Shown here one piece after another: positions 61,186 through 64,000 of a stretch of 64,000 nt of DNA. The notes beneath the pieces were generated by a model. It had not been told where the DNA came from. It saw nothing but the letters and a program-made list of their open reading frames with translations, and searched no databases. The first letter of the stretch is position 1; each line of letters starts with the position of its first letter. Origin of the DNA: JABDBE01 sp049585795 (GTDB lineage: Bacteria > Acidobacteriota > Terriglobia > Terriglobales > Acidobacteriaceae); the NCBI GenBank assembly GCA_049585795.1, contig JBAVAQ010000091.1, positions 174,027-238,026 on the forward strand, given 5' to 3'. A program made the position numbers and the translations under genes.

Positions 61186-62229
61186 TCAGAATCCAATCCG
61201 TCCCACTCGAATGAGTGCGGAGAAATCAGGCGACCGATTCGCCGCTCGAGCCGCGGCGTTAATATGCTCACGTTGCTTCAACTCTGGAAATGGAAGTCCG
61301 CCAGTGACCAGTCTTCCCCGGTCGTATAGCAACTTATCCAGTGTGCCGTTCAACAGGTATTGATAGTTCCAGGGCTGCGTGCTGCGAACGTCCGCACCGA
61401 GCTGTCTGTTGATCGTAGTGGTACAGTTTCTGGTCACTTCGTTGTACCACTCGGGATGATCCTTCAATTTGTTCAGGTAGTCGACATAGGTAAGGAACAT
61501 GGCTCGTGCGACTTCCGGGGTTGCTTGAGCCCGGTACATGAACACTTCTTCGTCTTTACGGTAGTTGGTGCGCAATCGAATCACGTCGCGCTCATCAGCC
61601 GTGACAAAGATCAGCTCGTATTGACGAAAACATCCGAGAATTGTCGAGTACTCCTGGCCAACCTTGTAACGTGCCTCAATCGAGAATGCGACGTGCTCGT
61701 TGTCCCCGAATTGAAAGCTGACAATCGGGTGGCTCGCAAAGGGGATTCCCCAGTTCGTCAGGAATAGGTCGGCAGCCCGGATCTGAGAGAGATAGAGTGT
61801 CCGGTCGCTCCAACAACTCGTGTAGTCGGTTTCGTTGCGATAGTCGCAGTTGCGTAAATTGTGAATTGTGATCCGATCGCCATCTATTTCAGCCCAGGCT
61901 GTTCGATCAACGTCGGATTGCCAATTGCTGTCGTTCGAGGGCGTAAGAGTGAGCCACCACGCGAGCACAATGAAGAAGCCCGCCAGATACAAGGCTGCAG
62001 CCCAGCGCGACCATCTGAGCTTAAACAGAATCGTAAAAATCCCAAGAACGTAGATCAAGGCCAGCGGAATGCGTAATGCGGCAATCCGAACATCGACGTA
62101 AAGGGCTGCCACTGCCCAGAGAGTAAGCAGCCCGAGAATAGACCACACAATCGTATTTCCAATCGCCCGCAACACTTTCAGCCAAGTCGCGGTGGAGTCT
62201 GGTGATGAGGTTCGCAGTTTCGAACGCAT
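61186..62229 (-). CDS. DUF4105 / Lnb-like membrane protein
   Basis: The 347-residue protein has about three N-terminal hydrophobic segments (about 25-45, 48-68 and 72-95) and a large periplasmic domain (about 100-347) of the DUF4105 type, now named after Lnb, the Bacteroides lipoprotein N-acyltransferase. Typical blocks are NLRNCDYRNETDYTSCW, IPFASHPIVSFQFGDNEHVA and NEVTRNCTTTINRQLGADV, with the conserved Asn-Cys-Thr. The Cys there is a candidate catalytic residue, by family comparison only. It starts about 60 bp after the TolC-like gene and the patatin gene begins 33 bp after its stop. Confidence 0.8.
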   Translation of the reverse strand: MRSKLRTSSPDSTATWLKVLRAIGNTIVWSILGLLTLWAVAALYVDVRIAALRIPLALIYVLGIFTILFKLRWSRWAAALYLAGFFIVLAWWLTLTPSNDSNWQSDVDRTAWAEIDGDRITIHNLRNCDYRNETDYTSCWSDRTLYLSQIRAADLFLTNWGIPFASHPIVSFQFGDNEHVAFSIEARYKVGQEYSTILGCFRQYELIFVTADERDVIRLRTNYRKDEEVFMYRAQATPEVARAMFLTYVDYLNKLKDHPEWYNEVTRNCTTTINRQLGADVRSTQPWNYQYLLNGTLDKLLYDRGRLVTGGLPFPELKQREHINAAARAANRSPDFSALIRVGRIGF

Positions 62230-62290
62230 ACGGGTATCCCCTGCGAGTAGAAAGGCATGGAGCGACCGGAAGCCGCAGCAGGTACTTATT

Positions 62291-63755
62291 CTACTTTTCG
62301 CCCATCAGAGTCTTCAGCTTCGCCAAGGCCTGACGGTAGTCGAAATCGGCTTGAAACATCTTGGCCTCCACGTTTGCTTTCTTTGCCGCCAGAATCTCCG
62401 CGCTGTTTTCGTCGTCGCTGGCTCTCTGTAATTGAATTGCTGAACCCAGACGACGAGTAAGTTCGCTGAGCTGTCGCGCGCGCTCCAGTTCGAGAACTGT
62501 TCTTGACGGATGCGCCGACTTTGGCCTTCGTCAACTGCAGGGCGATCTCCGCCATTTCAGCCTGCGCGTTCGCTCCTTTGATCGTGTGTTCGCGCTTTCC
62601 GAAGTCAAACAAATTATAGTTCGCCACAACGCCTACGAAGGAGAAGTCGCGCGGTAACGGAGGAAGCGCGTTGTCCTGATAAGCGTATCCGCCCATGACC
62701 GCAACGACGGGAACATAAGACAATTTCTGGATTGTCGCGGCAGACCGCGCCTTTACCACGTTTTGCTCGGCCTCGATCACCTCGGGATTCGCCGCCAATG
62801 CTTTGTTAGTAGCTTCCCTTAGCGAAATATCCTCAAAACGCGGGTCGGGAGGCACCAACTGCAGCTCCGTGTCACACGGCCAGCCGAGCAGGTCGTTCAG
62901 TGAGGTCGTTAATTCCTTTACTTTGGTGGCAGCGATGGCCAGCGCATTGCTGGATTCGATCAGCTCTTCGTCGTGGCTGCCCGCCGCCACAGGCGTGGCC
63001 GAACTGCTGGCCACCAGCCATTTGTTTCCGGTTTCGGTGGCCTTCGCTTTCGTGAATGCCAGTTGCCGCTGGGCAACCAACAATTCGTAATAGGCCTTCT
63101 CGACTTTATTGGCAATCTCGGAGACGGGCATGCCCGCCTTGGCTCTGGCAATGCGCTCGTCGGCGAGGTTGATCTTGTAGAGCTCATGCAATTGGAACAG
63201 AGGTGTGATCGGTTGCGTCGCGGTAACGGCAACCAGAGTTTGATCTTTCCCAACTAGCGGCAAAGCAATTGTTGCAGTTCCGCCTTGAATCGGGCGACGA
63301 ACCTGAATCTGTTCACCCATGAACTTGTTGAAGTGAAGGTTATCGAATGTGGAACTGATCTGAGGAAAGAAACTGGATTGTGTCCCCAGCCGAGTCTGCC
63401 TAGCCACTTCAACTTGAAGCTGGCCGAGCCGCACCATCGGGTTGTTCGCAGGGGCAGCTTTCTTCTGCGACTCTTGTAGCGTGATAATCCTAGCCCCGCT
63501 CGAGGCGAAAATGGGCTCCGAATCCGTTGCGGGGTGGACGACAGCATGACTTCCGCCCGCCTGCAGTGGTTTGCCTGTCTGGTCTTGGTAAGCTGACGTG
63601 AATTGCGCATTCAGTAGAACGTTGGCCGCGGTCGGCAGTTGCGGCAGGGGAGCCGAAATGCCAGCCGCGAGATCTTGGCTTAGCGCTCCGACGCTCAGTA
63701 TAAGGAAGCCAAGCAGGCTGACGGTGCCGTAGCACCAAGGATTCAGAAGGATCAT
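62291..63755 (-). CDS. TolC-family outer-membrane protein with a frameshift near the end
   Basis: The protein has a signal peptide (MILLNPWCYGTVSLLGFLIL) and the helical-hairpin repeats of outer-membrane efflux proteins: SATPVAAGSHDEELIESSNA region and the LSYVPVVAVMGGYAYQDNALP barrel strand. In one frame the last 65 codons are un-TolC-like (basic, Ser/Arg-rich) and end at 62286. In the +1 frame they read LELERARQLSELTRRLGSAI, then ILAAKKANVEAKMFQADFDY and ALAKLKTLMGEK, a proper TolC end with stop at 62291. A single-base indel near 62490-62520 is the likely cause, real or a sequencing error. First gene of the patatin operon. Confidence 0.8.
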
Positions 63756-64000
63756 TTGCTCTTTGCAGCATAGGACGTACAGCGTCCTCTACGGGGAAAT
63801 GAGCGCGGAGGGATGAAGGAAAAGATGAGCCATTAGAGAGTGCTGAACTGCTGAACGACTCGGTTAGCTGGGGATTCTAGCAGGCTGCGGAAAAACGACG
63901 GCTCGACTTAAAATGCTGTCCCGGTCTCGCGATTGTTGTGACTAAGGGAGAGTTTTGGTTGCGTCCGTTGCGGCCTGGAGATCCTTTTCCAGCCCACCCG
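63756..64000. other. Upstream region of the TolC-like gene
   Basis: No credible gene was found in this terminal 245-bp stretch, which would contain the promoter of the TolC-DUF4105-patatin operon. I see no convincing -10/-35 pair. A gene may enter from beyond the window edge. Confidence 0.35.

Overview
The window looks like a chromosomal stretch of an Acidobacteriota genome, probably Terriglobia. Grounds seen in the sequence: two adjacent secreted proteins of the VWFA-related acidobacterial type, a winged-helix/TolB-like/TPR membrane regulator, a GloVer-repeat fragment, BNR/Asp-box and PHP-phosphatase proteins of the kind common in that phylum, moderately high GC, and many signal peptides with outer-membrane proteins (a Gram-negative envelope). 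No tRNA, rRNA, CRISPR array or prophage was seen.

Layout. 1-3823: mreC (cut by the window edge), mreB and a FecR-domain protein, all on the minus strand. 3824-5906: a gene-poor stretch with a REP-like array of hairpins, two small minus-strand genes and one tiny HExxH gene. 5907-13430: a ten-Asp-box secreted protein, and on the other strand the VWFA-like pair. 13564-16925: aldehyde dehydrogenase, an RHH/RelE-ParE toxin-antitoxin pair and an alanine-type aminotransferase. 17069-19201: a fibre-like surface protein. 20024-22865: the winged-helix regulator, with a perfect 11-bp tandem box upstream, and a CpsB-like phosphatase. 22954-32299: a peptidoglycan-binding protein, HtrA/Deg protease, TonB-like protein, M20 peptidase, LolA-like protein, HNH nuclease and ComF. 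32297-41131: a GloVer remnant, OPT transporter, YggS, YggU, POT-like transporter, AlkD-like repair protein, M24 peptidase with two small membrane proteins, and a GNAT protein.

41326-49930 is the translation operon, read on the minus strand as rimP-nusA-infB-DUF503-rbfA-nrnA-GT39. It has a good promoter and a leader containing an intrinsic terminator hairpin with a GCAA loop, nested in an outer stem. 50147-58514 holds a Tat-exported GH1 glucosidase, an OpgC acyltransferase, two small secreted proteins with clear terminators, a UPF0182 membrane protein, an Hsp15-like S4 protein and an Fpg/Nei glycosylase. 58912-63755 is a three-gene minus-strand operon: a TolC-like protein (frameshifted near its end), a DUF4105/Lnb-like membrane protein, and a patatin-POTRA-barrel protein with type Vd autotransporter architecture.

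The most unusual signal is not a gene. At least nine intergenic sites carry long imperfect inverted repeats whose arms are built from short stuttered words (7-10 nt). Different sites use different words (GTCGTT, GTAATT, CACAGAG/CACAAAG, CACGGAT, AGCTCCT, GCTGA), yet share the same architecture. Several sit between genes of one operon. The lipid-facing three-gene operon at the right end, the translation-operon leader and the self-like operator of the winged-helix regulator are the best candidates for follow-up.
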